From Lysobacterales bacterium (GTDB taxonomy: Bacteria > Pseudomonadota > Gammaproteobacteria > Xanthomonadales > Rhodanobacteraceae), in assembly GCA_021324945.1 (NCBI GenBank), contig JAJPID010000063.1:41653-105652 (forward strand): a DNA stretch of 64,000 nucleotides, given 5' to 3'. The notes under the pieces were generated by a model that was not told the DNA's origin, ran no database searches, and saw only the letters and a program-made list of their open reading frames with translations. Each line of letters opens with the position of its first letter. The first letter of the stretch is position 1. The position numbers and the translations under genes were made by a program. Below are positions 44,788 to 53,129 of this stretch, one piece after another.

Positions 44788-45494
44788 AACGCGCCGTGGT
44801 GCTGCTCTCTGGCGGCATGGATTCCGCCGTTACGTTGGCGATCGCGCGGGAGCAAGGCTTCGCCTGCCACGCGATCAGTGTCGCCTATGGCCAGCGCCAC
44901 GTTTCAGAATTGCAAGCCGCAGCGCGAGTCGCAGCGATGCTTGGCGCAGCCGAGCACAAGATCGTCGATGTCGATTTGCGCGGTATCGGCGGTTCAGCGT
45001 TGACTGCCGACATCGAAGTGCCGCTGCACGATCGCGTGCATCCCGCCGACGAAATTCCGGTTACCTACGTGCCCGCGCGCAACACGATCATGTTGTCGAT
45101 CGCGCTCGGGTGGGCCGAGGTGCTGGGCGCCGATGACATCTGGTGCGGCGTCAACGCGGTCGATTACTCCGGCTATCCCGATTGCCGGCCCGAGTTCATC
45201 GCCGCCTTCGGGAAGCTGGCGAATGTCGCGACCAAGGCCGGCACGCAAGGCCATGTCATGCGCGTGCACGCGCCGTTGATCGCATTATCCAAGGCCGATA
45301 TCGTGCGCGAAGGTGTGCGTCTGGGCGTGGATTTTTCCGCGACCGTTTCGTGTTACCGCGCGGACGCGCAAGGCCGAGCGTGCGGACAGTGCGATGCATG
45401 CGCATTGCGCGCGCAGGGATTCGTCGATGCGGACGTGAAAGATCCGACGCGCTATGTGCGAGCCGCGCTTGTACGGCCAGCGCGCGGCACCTAA
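44784..45494 (+). CDS. queC: 7-cyano-7-deazaguanine synthase QueC
   Basis: 236 residues from ATG 44784, overlapping the queE stop (ATGA). The ATP pyrophosphatase loop is [37 protein letters not shown] follows, and the zinc site is [21 protein letters not shown] (four Cys near the C-terminus). It converts CDG to preQ0. With queE at its 5' side the cluster follows tol-pal-cpoB, a common gammaproteobacterial arrangement. Confidence 0.96.
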   Translation: MKRAVVLLSGGMDSAVTLAIAREQGFACHAISVAYGQRHVSELQAAARVAAMLGAAEHKIVDVDLRGIGGSALTADIEVPLHDRVHPADEIPVTYVPARNTIMLSIALGWAEVLGADDIWCGVNAVDYSGYPDCRPEFIAAFGKLANVATKAGTQGHVMRVHAPLIALSKADIVREGVRLGVDFSATVSCYRADAQGRACGQCDACALRAQGFVDADVKDPTRYVRAALVRPARGT

Positions 45495-45510
45495 ACTTTG
45501 CGGTTTGCTT

Positions 45511-45585
45511 GGGCCGTTAGCTCAGCGGTAGAGCAGCGGACTTTTAATCCGTTGGTCGATGGTTCGATCCCATCACGGCCCACCA
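45511..45585 (+). tRNA. tRNA-Lys (anticodon UUU)
   Basis: A complete cloverleaf of 75 bases with encoded CCA. Acceptor GGGCCGT pairs with ACGGCCC; D arm GCTC-AGCGGTA-GAGC; anticodon loop CTTTTAA with TTT at 45543-45545; T arm GATGG-TTCGATC-CCATC; discriminator A. Confidence 0.97.
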
Positions 45586-45694
45586 ACTTCCACCTTATTC
45601 GCATCGAGCCATCCATTGCGCTCGCCCTTCGCTGTGCTCAGCGCCAGCTTCGCTGTTTGCGCGCGCTCGCGGCGCGCGCGGTCAAGGCATCGGC

Positions 45695-47035
45695 TCAGCG
45701 CGCGACGCTCGATCCATTACGGCCCATATCCCAGCGATCTCGCAGGCGGCCCCAATCCGTTGGTCGATGGTTCGATCCCATCACGCCAGGCAATTGCATC
45801 GTGGCGACCGTTGCATAGATCTCCAGCAATCGCACTGTGATCGCATCGACGCTCCAGGCTTGCGCGTCGAGCGGCCCTTGCATTGCCATTTCCGCGCGGC
45901 GTTGCGGATGACTCAGCAATTCGGCCACGCAGTCGGCGAACCGTGGCACGTCTTCCGGTGCGATAAGGGCGCTGCGCGCACCGCGCAATACCGTTGCGGT
46001 TCCCATCACCGCGGTCGAGACGATCGGCACGCCCAAAGCCATTGCCTCGATCAGGACCAGACCTTGCGTTTCAGTGGGTGATGCGAACACGAACAAATCG
46101 GAGGCGCGATAGCAATCCAGCAGCGCGCCGCGGCGGTCGAGATTGCCGAGGAACAACACGTATCCGCTCAATCCTAGGTTTTGCGCCAGCGTTTTCAGCC
46201 GCCCCGCGTCCGGACCTTCGCCCGCGATTACCAGCAGCAAGTCCGGAAATCGCGGGACGAGTACGCGCGCGACGTGCAGCAGGAAATCGATTTGCTTCTC
46301 GCGAGCGAGCCGGCTGATGGTGAGCAGCATCGGGCGATCCGGCGCAATGCCATGCCGGGCTCGAAAGGCCGCGCCGTGGCCGCCGCGGAATTCGTCCAGA
46401 TTGATCCCCGTCGGCAACACGGAGCTTGCGGTGCGCACGCCATAGCGTGCGAGCACCGCCGCCATTTCCGCGGTCGGCGCAATGACATGATCCACCTCGT
46501 TGCACAATTGCCGCGACATGCGGCGCGCGAATGCTTCGCCCGCGGCGCGCGGAAGCCACGGCAGATAATGCCGGATGTAGGCCTCGAAATAAGTGTGATA
46601 AGTCTCGATCACCGGAACGTTCATCGCCCGCCGCAGCCACGCGCCCAGCCGGTGCGCGCGAAACGGCGTGTGCACGTGCACCACGTCCCATCTGCGCGCG
46701 GCGAGCGCGGGCAGCGCACGTCGCAACGCATGCTTGTGCATCAGGCGGTCTTCGGGATCCAAGAAGACGCGCCGAGCGGGCAGGCGCAGCACGCGGAAAC
46801 GCTCGCCCAACTCGTCATCGTGCGCAAGCGATGACACGCCGTAGTCGGGCGCGACCAGCGTCACGGCGTGTCCGGCTTTCACCAGCGACTGCGCCGTGGC
46901 GCGGATGGAAGTGGAAACGCCATTGATGCGCGGAAAATAAACATCCGACAGCATCAAAATCTGCAGCGGCGCGGCAGTTTCCCGTGGCGAAGCCGGTGGG
47001 GTGAACTGCGCCAGTCCCTGCACGCGGGATGTCAT
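45695..47035 (-). CDS. Family 4 glycosyltransferase (alpha-mannosyltransferase-like)
   Basis: 446 residues from ATG 47035. GT-B fold of GT4: LMLSDVYFPRINGVSTSIRA, VHVHTPFRAHRLGAWLRR, PTGINLDEFRGG, the donor-site TISRLAREKQIDFLL and the EX7E motif in SPTETQGLVLIEAMALG. The start resembles GT4 enzymes that transfer mannose or glucose to diacylglycerol or phosphatidyl-inositol. It overlaps the PAP2 gene by 4 bp. The C-terminus is abnormal: after RLLEIYATVATMQL the frame runs through the antisense of the tRNA-Lys fragment (PGVMGSNHRPTDWG) to a stop at 45695, so about 30 residues are likely a replaced tail. Confidence 0.88.
   Translation of the reverse strand: MTSRVQGLAQFTPPASPRETAAPLQILMLSDVYFPRINGVSTSIRATAQSLVKAGHAVTLVAPDYGVSSLAHDDELGERFRVLRLPARRVFLDPEDRLMHKHALRRALPALAARRWDVVHVHTPFRAHRLGAWLRRAMNVPVIETYHTYFEAYIRHYLPWLPRAAGEAFARRMSRQLCNEVDHVIAPTAEMAAVLARYGVRTASSVLPTGINLDEFRGGHGAAFRARHGIAPDRPMLLTISRLAREKQIDFLLHVARVLVPRFPDLLLVIAGEGPDAGRLKTLAQNLGLSGYVLFLGNLDRRGALLDCYRASDLFVFASPTETQGLVLIEAMALGVPIVSTAVMGTATVLRGARSALIAPEDVPRFADCVAELLSHPQRRAEMAMQGPLDAQAWSVDAITVRLLEIYATVATMQLPGVMGSNHRPTDWGRLRDRWDMGRNGSSVAR
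45754..45785 (+). repeat. Duplicate of the tRNA-Lys 3' half (32-bp direct repeat)
   Basis: These 32 bp are identical to 45546-45577 of tRNA-Lys (end of the anticodon stem through the T arm and first acceptor bases). A third, degenerate piece (GATCCATTACGGCCCAT, 45711-45727) resembles the extreme 3' end. No integrase gene lies between. The copy is an attachment-site scar or the stump of a tandem tRNA gene. Confidence 0.75.
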
Positions 47036-47583
47036 GCGAACCACATTGATTGCACCGCCAGTGAGGCCACGCCGAGCAACGCGCCGATCACGATTCCGGC
47101 GAGGACGTCGCTGGGATAATGCAGGCCCAGCACCACCCGCGAGAGCGCGACCAGCGTGCTGAATGCGATCAAGGGCAGTGCCAGGTGCGGAAACCACGCG
47201 ATCGCGATGATGCTGAAGCTGACCGCATGCATCGTGTGTCCGGATGGAAAGCTGTATTCGTCCAGCGGTGCGACGTGCGCGATCACGTCGACGTTGGTGC
47301 AGAACGGACGCAGCCTGCGCGTGCAGCGTTTCAGCGCCTTGTACAGCAGCCAGGCCACCCAGCCCGTCACCAGCATCTGCACGGCAGTCACTCTGCCGCG
47401 CGCGCCGCCTGCGGCTGCGAGCACGATCATCAATCCGTACCAGAACCAACCGTCGCCCAGCTTGCTGACGATCCGGAAACCGCGGCCGATGATATGCGAC
47501 GTGCCCCAGCGATTCGCGCGCCGGCAAATCCTCGATTCGAATCCCGGACGATCCGGGTTGGACGGATGTGCGAGGGTATTCAA
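47032..47583 (-). CDS. PAP2-family membrane phosphatase
   Basis: 183 residues with about four to five TM helices. The PAP2 catalytic motifs are present: KRCTRRLRPF (KxxxxxxRP), FPSGHTMHAV (PSGH) and SRVVLGLHYPSDVLAG (SRxxxxxHxxxD). The family dephosphorylates lipid phosphates such as phosphatidate or undecaprenyl pyrophosphate. Translational coupling with the GT4 gene (4-bp overlap) suggests a shared role in glycolipid or polyprenyl-carrier metabolism. The substrate is not predictable. Confidence 0.9.
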   Translation of the reverse strand: MNTLAHPSNPDRPGFESRICRRANRWGTSHIIGRGFRIVSKLGDGWFWYGLMIVLAAAGGARGRVTAVQMLVTGWVAWLLYKALKRCTRRLRPFCTNVDVIAHVAPLDEYSFPSGHTMHAVSFSIIAIAWFPHLALPLIAFSTLVALSRVVLGLHYPSDVLAGIVIGALLGVASLAVQSMWFA

Positions 47584-47782
47584 GGCGGTCTCGCGGCGGG
47601 AGGTTCGATTCCTCCAGATGCGATCAGCCTGTCAGCGGTTCATTGCGCGCGAACGACTATCGCGTGACGGCGTGATGACAGCGCGGTCGATGCCTGTTCT
47701 TCCGTGTCGCCGTTCGTGTTCCATTAACGCGGTTTCGACACGTGCAAGGTAGCATCGACCCTCCGTCCCAAGGGAAAACGAG

Positions 47783-48052
47783 ATGGCAATCAGCAGACAG
47801 AGCAGAAAGGCATTGCGCAGCAGCGTCGACGCGCTGGAAACCGCCGCCGATCACATCAAACGCAGCGCCTTGCGCGTTGCCGACAGCGCCAGCGACGTGG
47901 CGGACGATGCATGGCGCGGCATCCGCCGCGCGGGTTACGAAGTGGGCGGTTTCGTCAAGCGTCGCCCGGTGGAAACCGCGCTATTGGGCGTCGCGGCGGG
48001 TTGCCTGATCGCGGGACTGGTATTCTGGTTCACGCGCCGCGACGAAGACTGA
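47783..48052 (+). CDS. DUF883/YqjD-type small membrane-anchored protein
   Basis: 89 residues: an amphipathic, Ala/Arg/Asp-rich helical N-terminus (about 1-60), the GYEVGGFVKRRPVETALLG motif and one C-terminal TM helix (about 65-84) ending TRRDED. This is the layout of ElaB/YqjD/YgaM proteins, which tether ribosomes at the inner membrane in stationary phase in E. coli. AAGGGA and GAG precede the ATG. About 200 bp upstream (47584-47782) holds no gene. Confidence 0.85.
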   Translation: MAISRQSRKALRSSVDALETAADHIKRSALRVADSASDVADDAWRGIRRAGYEVGGFVKRRPVETALLGVAAGCLIAGLVFWFTRRDED

Positions 48053-48061
48053 CGCCTCGAA

Positions 48062-48757
48062 TCATCCGCGCGGAGTGCGCAGGCGCTGGATCAGGATCGG
48101 GATCAGGGCCAGCACCGCGAGGGCGACGAGCGGCACCATCACGCGCGAATGCAGGAACAGGTGCGGGCCGAGTGGCTCGCCGTGTGCGATAGAATGCGCG
48201 ATGCCTGCGCCGATGGCGGTTTCGAACACCGCCATCACGCAGCCGCCCGCGAAGGTCGCCGTCGAAAACAGCCACACCGGACAACGCAACCACGCCAGCG
48301 CCACGGTGACACCGCCGAACGGCAGCACCGGTACCAACCGCAGGAAAAGGGTGTAGCTCACCGGGTGCCTCAGATAGCCGCGGCGAACACGGTCGGCCAT
48401 TTTCGGAGGCGGGCGTTCGCCGCTGCCGAACGCGTGGCGAGCGGCGAAATACAGGACCAGCGATCCTAGCAATTCTCCCGCTCCGGTCAGCAGCGTGGCG
48501 TTGAGAATGCCGAACAGCATGCCGCCGGCGAGGATCACCACCCAAGACGCGGGAACGCCGGTCGCGATCACCAACGCGACAAGTCCGATGTAGATGCAGC
48601 ACGCCAGAAGCGGATGCGCGTGCACCGCGTGGCGCAATTCGTGCTGCTGCGCGACGAGCTGTTCCGGACGGAAGCGGTCGAGCGCGCCCGTGGACCAAAG
48701 CGCGATGCCGATCCCGATCAGCAACAGCAGAGGCAGTGCCGCGCGCAGTCTCCTCAT
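48062..48757 (-). CDS. TVP38/TMEM64-family membrane protein
   Basis: 231 residues from ATG 48757, with about six hydrophobic segments. The SNARE-associated (VTT/DedA-like) core is recognised by ATGVPASWVVILAGGMLFG, the half-helix hairpin and FLRLVPVLPFGGVTVALA. The family comprises probable lipid scramblases or transporters; no substrate can be assigned. It begins 2 bp after the deaminase stop (TGAGATG) and is probably cotranscribed with it. Confidence 0.85.
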   Translation of the reverse strand: MRRLRAALPLLLLIGIGIALWSTGALDRFRPEQLVAQQHELRHAVHAHPLLACCIYIGLVALVIATGVPASWVVILAGGMLFGILNATLLTGAGELLGSLVLYFAARHAFGSGERPPPKMADRVRRGYLRHPVSYTLFLRLVPVLPFGGVTVALAWLRCPVWLFSTATFAGGCVMAVFETAIGAGIAHSIAHGEPLGPHLFLHSRVMVPLVALAVLALIPILIQRLRTPRG

Positions 48758-48758
48758 C

Positions 48759-49346
48759 TCAGTAACGCGCTCCGCCCCGGCGCGTGTATTCGCGCAGCAC
48801 TTCGCGCGATTCCTCACGCCGCAGATCACGTTGCACGCGGATGCCGCGCCGTTGCAACTTGGCGATCCAATCTGCGGGTAAAGGGCCTTCGTCGAATTCG
48901 GTCAGCGCTTCCACATCCTCGCCGCGCGCGCCGATCAGCAGCACGTCGATGCCCGCCCAGATCAATGCGCCGAAACATTGGCAGCACGGCTGCGCGCTAG
49001 TCGCCAGTGTGTAGTGGCCGCCATCCCCGTTGAGACGGAACCGCTGCAGTTTCCGCTGCGCCAGCGCCAGCGCGAGGATTTCCGCGTGCGCCAACGAACA
49101 GCGCTGCGCCACGACCTGATTGACGCCGACGGAAACGAGTTGCCCAGCACCGTCGAACACCGCCGCACCGAAGGGCCCGTTGGTACCGTGCTCGACATTG
49201 CGTCGCGCCAGTTCGATCGCGAACGCGATGCGTGCATCGTCGTCGGCGCAGACGGGCGGAGCGCACGCGAATTCCGCCAGCCAATCGGGCAGCGTCAACT
49301 GGAATGTGGTCGCGGGTTCGCCGTGCATGTCCGCGAACCTTAGCAT
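48759..49346 (-). CDS. Zinc-dependent nucleoside/nucleobase deaminase
   Basis: 195 residues. The cytidine-deaminase-like fold carries the zinc site: LAHAEILAL (His and catalytic Glu) and QPCCQCFGALIWAG (PCxxC with an added Cys). GPFGAAVFDGAGQLVSVGVN matches guanine deaminase or tRNA-adenosine deaminase-type members. The C-terminal region (about 140-195) is longer than in TadA. An alternative start is the ATG seven codons in (49328). The substrate is uncertain; a guanine deaminase-like activity is the best guess. Confidence 0.82.
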   Translation of the reverse strand: MLRFADMHGEPATTFQLTLPDWLAEFACAPPVCADDDARIAFAIELARRNVEHGTNGPFGAAVFDGAGQLVSVGVNQVVAQRCSLAHAEILALALAQRKLQRFRLNGDGGHYTLATSAQPCCQCFGALIWAGIDVLLIGARGEDVEALTEFDEGPLPADWIAKLQRRGIRVQRDLRREESREVLREYTRRGGARY

Positions 49347-49403
49347 GAGCCGCGCGACCGGCGCGTCACGTTACAATCCCGCATCCAATATCGGAGACGG
49401 TCG

Positions 49404-49793
49404 ATGCGCGCGCGCGGCGAATTCGAAGTGAATTTGGCTGCATTGTCGACTTACAACAGCGACACCGACGCGCAGCTCGGCCGCATGTCTCTCGACAAGA
49501 TTTTTCGCGGCGATCTGCAAGCGACCAGCAAGGGCGAGATGCTGAGCGCCGGCTCGCCGCAGAGCGGTTCGGCCGGTTACGTCGCGATCGAGCGTGTCAC
49601 CGGAAGGCTGCAAGGCCGCGAAGGCAGCTTCGCGCTGCAGCACCACGCGACCATGCACCGCGCCGAGTCCTCGCTCGACATCATCGTGGTACCGGGTTCG
49701 GGCACCGGCGCGCTACAGGGCCTGCGCGGCACGATGCGGATCATCATCGAGGGCGGCAGGCACAGTTACGAATTCGATTACGAATTCGAGTGA
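49404..49793 (+). CDS. DUF3224-family protein
   Basis: 129 residues, cytosolic, all-beta, with the DUF3224 (allene-oxide-cyclase barrel-like) pattern: LGRMSLDKIFRGDL, TSKGEMLSAGSP, GYVAIERVTGRLQGREGSFALQH and VPGSGTGALQGLRG. GGAGA precedes the ATG. Family function is unknown. It converges with the next minus-strand gene, 21 bp away. Confidence 0.88.
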   Translation: MRARGEFEVNLAALSTYNSDTDAQLGRMSLDKIFRGDLQATSKGEMLSAGSPQSGSAGYVAIERVTGRLQGREGSFALQHHATMHRAESSLDIIVVPGSGTGALQGLRGTMRIIIEGGRHSYEFDYEFE

Positions 49794-49814
49794 TTGCTCC
49801 TGCAATGCGACGCC

Positions 49815-50978
49815 TCAATGCGCCGCATCGATCTTCTGCATCAACTCCACGCTCTGCGGCGCGGCGAGACCTCCGTATTGCGTATCGATTTGCTGGAGCA
49901 GCTTACGCGCCTCGTCGGGCTTGTTCTGATCGAGCAGGGATCGCGCGTCCTGCAATTGTGCGTGCATCGCTTGCTGGATGCGCTGGCGGCAGGCCGCGAT
50001 CCCGCCGTCCTCGCCTTGTGCGGCTTGCGACAGGACATCCAGCGCGCGATCGAAGCTGCGCGCGTCGGCGATTTCATGCCCCACGCCGTTCATGACGATG
50101 CTGTCCACATTGACTACGCACCAGGGTTGCAGCGAATCGCGACCGGCGCGCGTGCGGTCACGATGCAGACTGGCGTCCGTGCCGCTCATGTACAACGTCA
50201 CGCCCGCGCCTTGTCTCTCCGCTTCGAACAGGCCCGGCGGCGGTGCCGAAGGCCGCGCTTCATTTTCCAGACCCGCATCGTTGCGGTCGACCGGACCATG
50301 ATCGTTCGTGCCGCTCAGGTAGACCAGCCGCGTGGATTGCTGAAAGAGATGGAAGAGATCCGCTGGCGGCAGCGGAAGTTGCGCGCCACCGATCGTATCG
50401 TCTCCGGCGTCCAGCAGCGCACCGCGGAAGATATCCGGATAGCCGAGCGCGAGATGCAACGCGACGCGCGATCCGCCGGAGAATCCGCCGACATAGATGC
50501 GCGCAGGATCGAGCGGATATCTCCGGGCGATGTTGTATTCCGCGATCAGCGCCAACGGCTCGCGGCGATCAAACACGCTTGCCTGGTTGCCGGAATTCGC
50601 CGCGCTGACATAGATGGTGTGCTGACGGTCGAGCACCGGAATCCACTGCTGCGGCACGCGCGCGTCTTCCCACGGCGGCACGAACACCAACAGCGCATAG
50701 CCGCTCGGCGGCGGCGGGCCGGGCGGCACGTACAGGACGAAGCGCTCCTGCTTCGGTTCGATCGATTCCTCCTTCAGGCTCTCGCCGGATTGCAGCAGTT
50801 GCCGGCGTATCTGCAGCACATTGAGCGGACTGACCGTACGCCGCAACAGTTCGTCGGCGCGCGCGAAAGAGGGGTAGTCGGTCAGGACGACATCCTGCTG
50901 GACGCCGCCGGGGTGCGGCAAGGAAGCGAAGGCCGGCGTCTGCGCGGCCAGCAGAGCGGAGAACAGGAACGCGATCAT
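49815..50978 (-). CDS. Exported alpha/beta-hydrolase-like protein with helical C-terminal extension
   Basis: 387 residues with a short signal peptide (about 1-18). The esterase-like core has ALLVFVPPWEDARVPQQW, ARIYVGGFSGGSRVALHLA (nucleophile Ser in GFSGGS), LVYLSGTNDHGPVDRNDA (possible Asp) and VNGVGHEIAD-type NGVGHEIADA (probable His). It resembles PHB-depolymerase/feruloyl-esterase folds rather than a known enzyme. Residues 310-387 form a helical tail with a TPR-like segment (ARSLLDQNKPDEARKLLQQI). A periplasmic location is inferred; the substrate is unknown. Confidence 0.78.
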   Translation of the reverse strand: MIAFLFSALLAAQTPAFASLPHPGGVQQDVVLTDYPSFARADELLRRTVSPLNVLQIRRQLLQSGESLKEESIEPKQERFVLYVPPGPPPPSGYALLVFVPPWEDARVPQQWIPVLDRQHTIYVSAANSGNQASVFDRREPLALIAEYNIARRYPLDPARIYVGGFSGGSRVALHLALGYPDIFRGALLDAGDDTIGGAQLPLPPADLFHLFQQSTRLVYLSGTNDHGPVDRNDAGLENEARPSAPPPGLFEAERQGAGVTLYMSGTDASLHRDRTRAGRDSLQPWCVVNVDSIVMNGVGHEIADARSFDRALDVLSQAAQGEDGGIAACRQRIQQAMHAQLQDARSLLDQNKPDEARKLLQQIDTQYGGLAAPQSVELMQKIDAAH

Positions 50979-51129
50979 GCCGTTCCGCTCGCCGGATCAT
51001 CCTGTTTCCGGGATGCACCCATTTGAATTCGTGTAGAGTTAGCCATGTTCATCGCGTAAAGCGTGACATCGAACGTCATGCCCCGGCATTTCTGTTGCAG
51101 AATGCTTCTTGCATCATCTTCGTCTCGTG

Positions 51130-51633
51130 TCAGCTCGTTGCAGGCAGCTCGAAGGTGCCATCTACTACTTCCACGAAATTGCGCTCTTCCTTCAGGATGA
51201 AGCGCTGCTTCTGCGCGAATTCGAAATTCGCGCGGCCTTCCGCATCTTCGCGCAGCCGCAGCTGGTATGTTTCGTACGCGGTCAAACTGTCGAATGCGAT
51301 CAGCCCCCAGCCGACGTAATTGGTGCCCTGCCACGGCAGGAAATAACCGAGCAGATGCCCACCGCAGCGTGGGATGACGTGGCCCCAGGTTCGCGCGTAG
51401 CGTTCGAAAGCCTCGCGCTGGTAGGGATCGATTTCGTAACGGATCACGCAGACCATTTTCATGTGGAGGCTCCTGGAAGGTTGTGGCGGCGGTTGCGACG
51501 CGAGCTGCGATTCGGCCCCAGTCGGCAAGCCCAGCGCGACAGCCGCGGCCAGGGAGGTGCTGTCGGTCAGAAATTCGCGACGCGTCACGCGCGGACGCGG
51601 GAAATTCGGCTCGGTACGAGTGTCGGATCCCAT
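51130..51633 (-). CDS. NIPSNAP-family protein with Tat-type signal
   Basis: 167 residues from ATG 51633. The N-terminus contains RREFL in [20 protein letters not shown], a twin-arginine signal with a hydrophobic stretch. The rest is a NIPSNAP/ferredoxin-like domain ([57 protein letters not shown]). An ATG at 51462 with AGGAG 7 bp upstream would give a cytosolic protein of 110 residues, so the gene may produce either form or both. The divergent ArsR-type regulator may control it. Confidence 0.72.
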   Translation of the reverse strand: MGSDTRTEPNFPRPRVTRREFLTDSTSLAAAVALGLPTGAESQLASQPPPQPSRSLHMKMVCVIRYEIDPYQREAFERYARTWGHVIPRCGGHLLGYFLPWQGTNYVGWGLIAFDSLTAYETYQLRLREDAEGRANFEFAQKQRFILKEERNFVEVVDGTFELPATS

Positions 51634-51684
51634 GCACGCAGGATCGCGCTTGTTCTGCACACACGCTTCGCTTACAATCAAAGC

Positions 51685-52398
51685 ATGAATGTCGAACGTT
51701 CCGAGGCGCCGGTTTCGGAAATCGCCGCGGCGATCGCCGAGCCCGCGCGCACTCGCATGCTGTACGCGCTGCTGGACGGACGCGCGCGCACGAGTACGGA
51801 GCTGGCGATCGTGGCGGAAGTCAGCCCATCCACCGCCAGTGTGCATCTGGCGAAATTGCGTGAGCGGCAACTGGTGAAGATGCATGCGCAGGGCAAGCAT
51901 CGTTACTTCAGGCTGGCCGATTCGCAGGTCGCGGCCGTGCTGGAAGCGTTGAACGTGCTCGCCGGGACGCCGCGCGCACGATTCCAGCCCAACACACCGC
52001 ATCGTCTGCGTGCCGCGCGTACCTGCTACGACCACATGGCCGGCGCGCTTGCCGTGGCGTTGCACGATCGATTGTTCGCGTTGCGCTGGTTGAAACGTGA
52101 ACGCGCGGACGATGTCGATTACCAATTGACCGCTGGCGGCGCGGAAGCGCTGGAGAATCTGGGCGCGAACATCGAAGCCGCGCGTGCCACGCGCCGTCGC
52201 TTCGCCTGCGCCTGCCTCGACTGTAGCGAACGCCGCCCGCATCTGGCCGGAGCGGTGGGCGCGGAGCTCTTAAATGTCCTGCTGCGACGCAAATGGATCA
52301 CGCGTGATCTGGATAGCCGGGTCTTGAGCGTCACGTCCGGGGGGAAGCGCGAACTGCGCGCGCGATTCGGGATCGAGGCGGCAAACTTGTCCGATTAA
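51685..52398 (+). CDS. ArsR-type winged-helix transcriptional regulator
   Basis: 237 residues from ATG 51685. The N-terminal winged helix (about 10-90) shows [14 protein letters not shown] [41 protein letters not shown] as recognition helix, and [16 protein letters not shown]. The C-terminal half (about 100-237), with [19 protein letters not shown] and four Cys near CACLDCS, matches larger ArsR relatives. A bound ligand or metal is plausible but unproven. It is divergent from the NIPSNAP gene and converges with a HAD gene, overlapping its 3' end by 4 bp. Confidence 0.87.
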   Translation: MNVERSEAPVSEIAAAIAEPARTRMLYALLDGRARTSTELAIVAEVSPSTASVHLAKLRERQLVKMHAQGKHRYFRLADSQVAAVLEALNVLAGTPRARFQPNTPHRLRAARTCYDHMAGALAVALHDRLFALRWLKRERADDVDYQLTAGGAEALENLGANIEAARATRRRFACACLDCSERRPHLAGAVGAELLNVLLRRKWITRDLDSRVLSVTSGGKRELRARFGIEAANLSD

Positions 52399-53129
52399 AT
52401 CGAGACGGGTGCCGCCACATTTCCGCAGCGCGCAATCGCATCCGGAATCTCGGCAGCATCGTTCACCGCGAACACGCGCGGGTGCCCGGCCTCCAGGCCA
52501 TGTTCCAGCTCATGTTCCCATGTGACGTGATAGGGCACGTGCACGCCCCAACCGCCGAGGCTCACGACCGGTTCGATATCCGAACGCAGCGAGTTGCCGA
52601 CCATCACGAATGCGTTCGCCTGCATTCCGAATTCGTCCAGCACCTTCGCATAGCTGCGCTCGTCCTTCTCCGAGACGATCTCAATGCGGTGGAACAGATC
52701 GCCCAAGCCGCTACGCTCGACCTTGCGTTCCTGATGATGCAGGTCGCCCTTGGTGATCAGCACCACGCGATGTCGCGCGGCGATGGCCTGCGCCGCTTCG
52801 CGCACGCCGGGGAGCAGTTCCACCGGATGCTCCAGAACTTCTTTGCCCAATGCGACGATGCGATGGATGTCGCGTGCCGAGATCGCGGACTCGGTCAATT
52901 CGATCGCGGTCTCGACCATCGTCAGCGTCATGCTCTTCGCGCCGTAGCCGAACAGCGCGAGATTGCGGCGCTCGGCGGCGAGCAAGCGGCAGCGCAACTG
53001 CGAGCTGGTCAGATCGACGTATGCTCCGACGATCGCCTCGAATTCGGCGTTGGCGTGCCGGTAGTAGTCCTCGCTGCGCCAGAGCGTGTCGTCGCCGTCG
53101 AAGCCGACTAGTTCGATCCGCGAACTCAT
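52395..53129 (-). CDS. HAD-superfamily hydrolase
   Basis: 244 residues. Motif I is LVGFDGDDTLWRSED (nucleophile Asp near 10), motif II VVLITKGDLHHQERK, and motif III/IV SEKDERSYAKVLDEF plus VMVGNSLRSDIEPVVSLGG. The cap is helical (about 20-90). This pattern fits a phosphoglycolate phosphatase-like or nucleotidase member; the substrate is open. It overlaps the end of glnS by 4 bp and is probably cotranscribed. Confidence 0.87.
   Translation of the reverse strand: MSSRIELVGFDGDDTLWRSEDYYRHANAEFEAIVGAYVDLTSSQLRCRLLAAERRNLALFGYGAKSMTLTMVETAIELTESAISARDIHRIVALGKEVLEHPVELLPGVREAAQAIAARHRVVLITKGDLHHQERKVERSGLGDLFHRIEIVSEKDERSYAKVLDEFGMQANAFVMVGNSLRSDIEPVVSLGGWGVHVPYHVTWEHELEHGLEAGHPRVFAVNDAAEIPDAIARCGNVAAPVSI

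Noticed and set aside
47599..47623. GGAGG-TTCGATT-CCTCC looks like a tRNA T arm upstream of the PAP2 gene start.
   Set aside because: No matching acceptor, D or anticodon arms were found in the preceding 80 bases, so it is at most a fragment.
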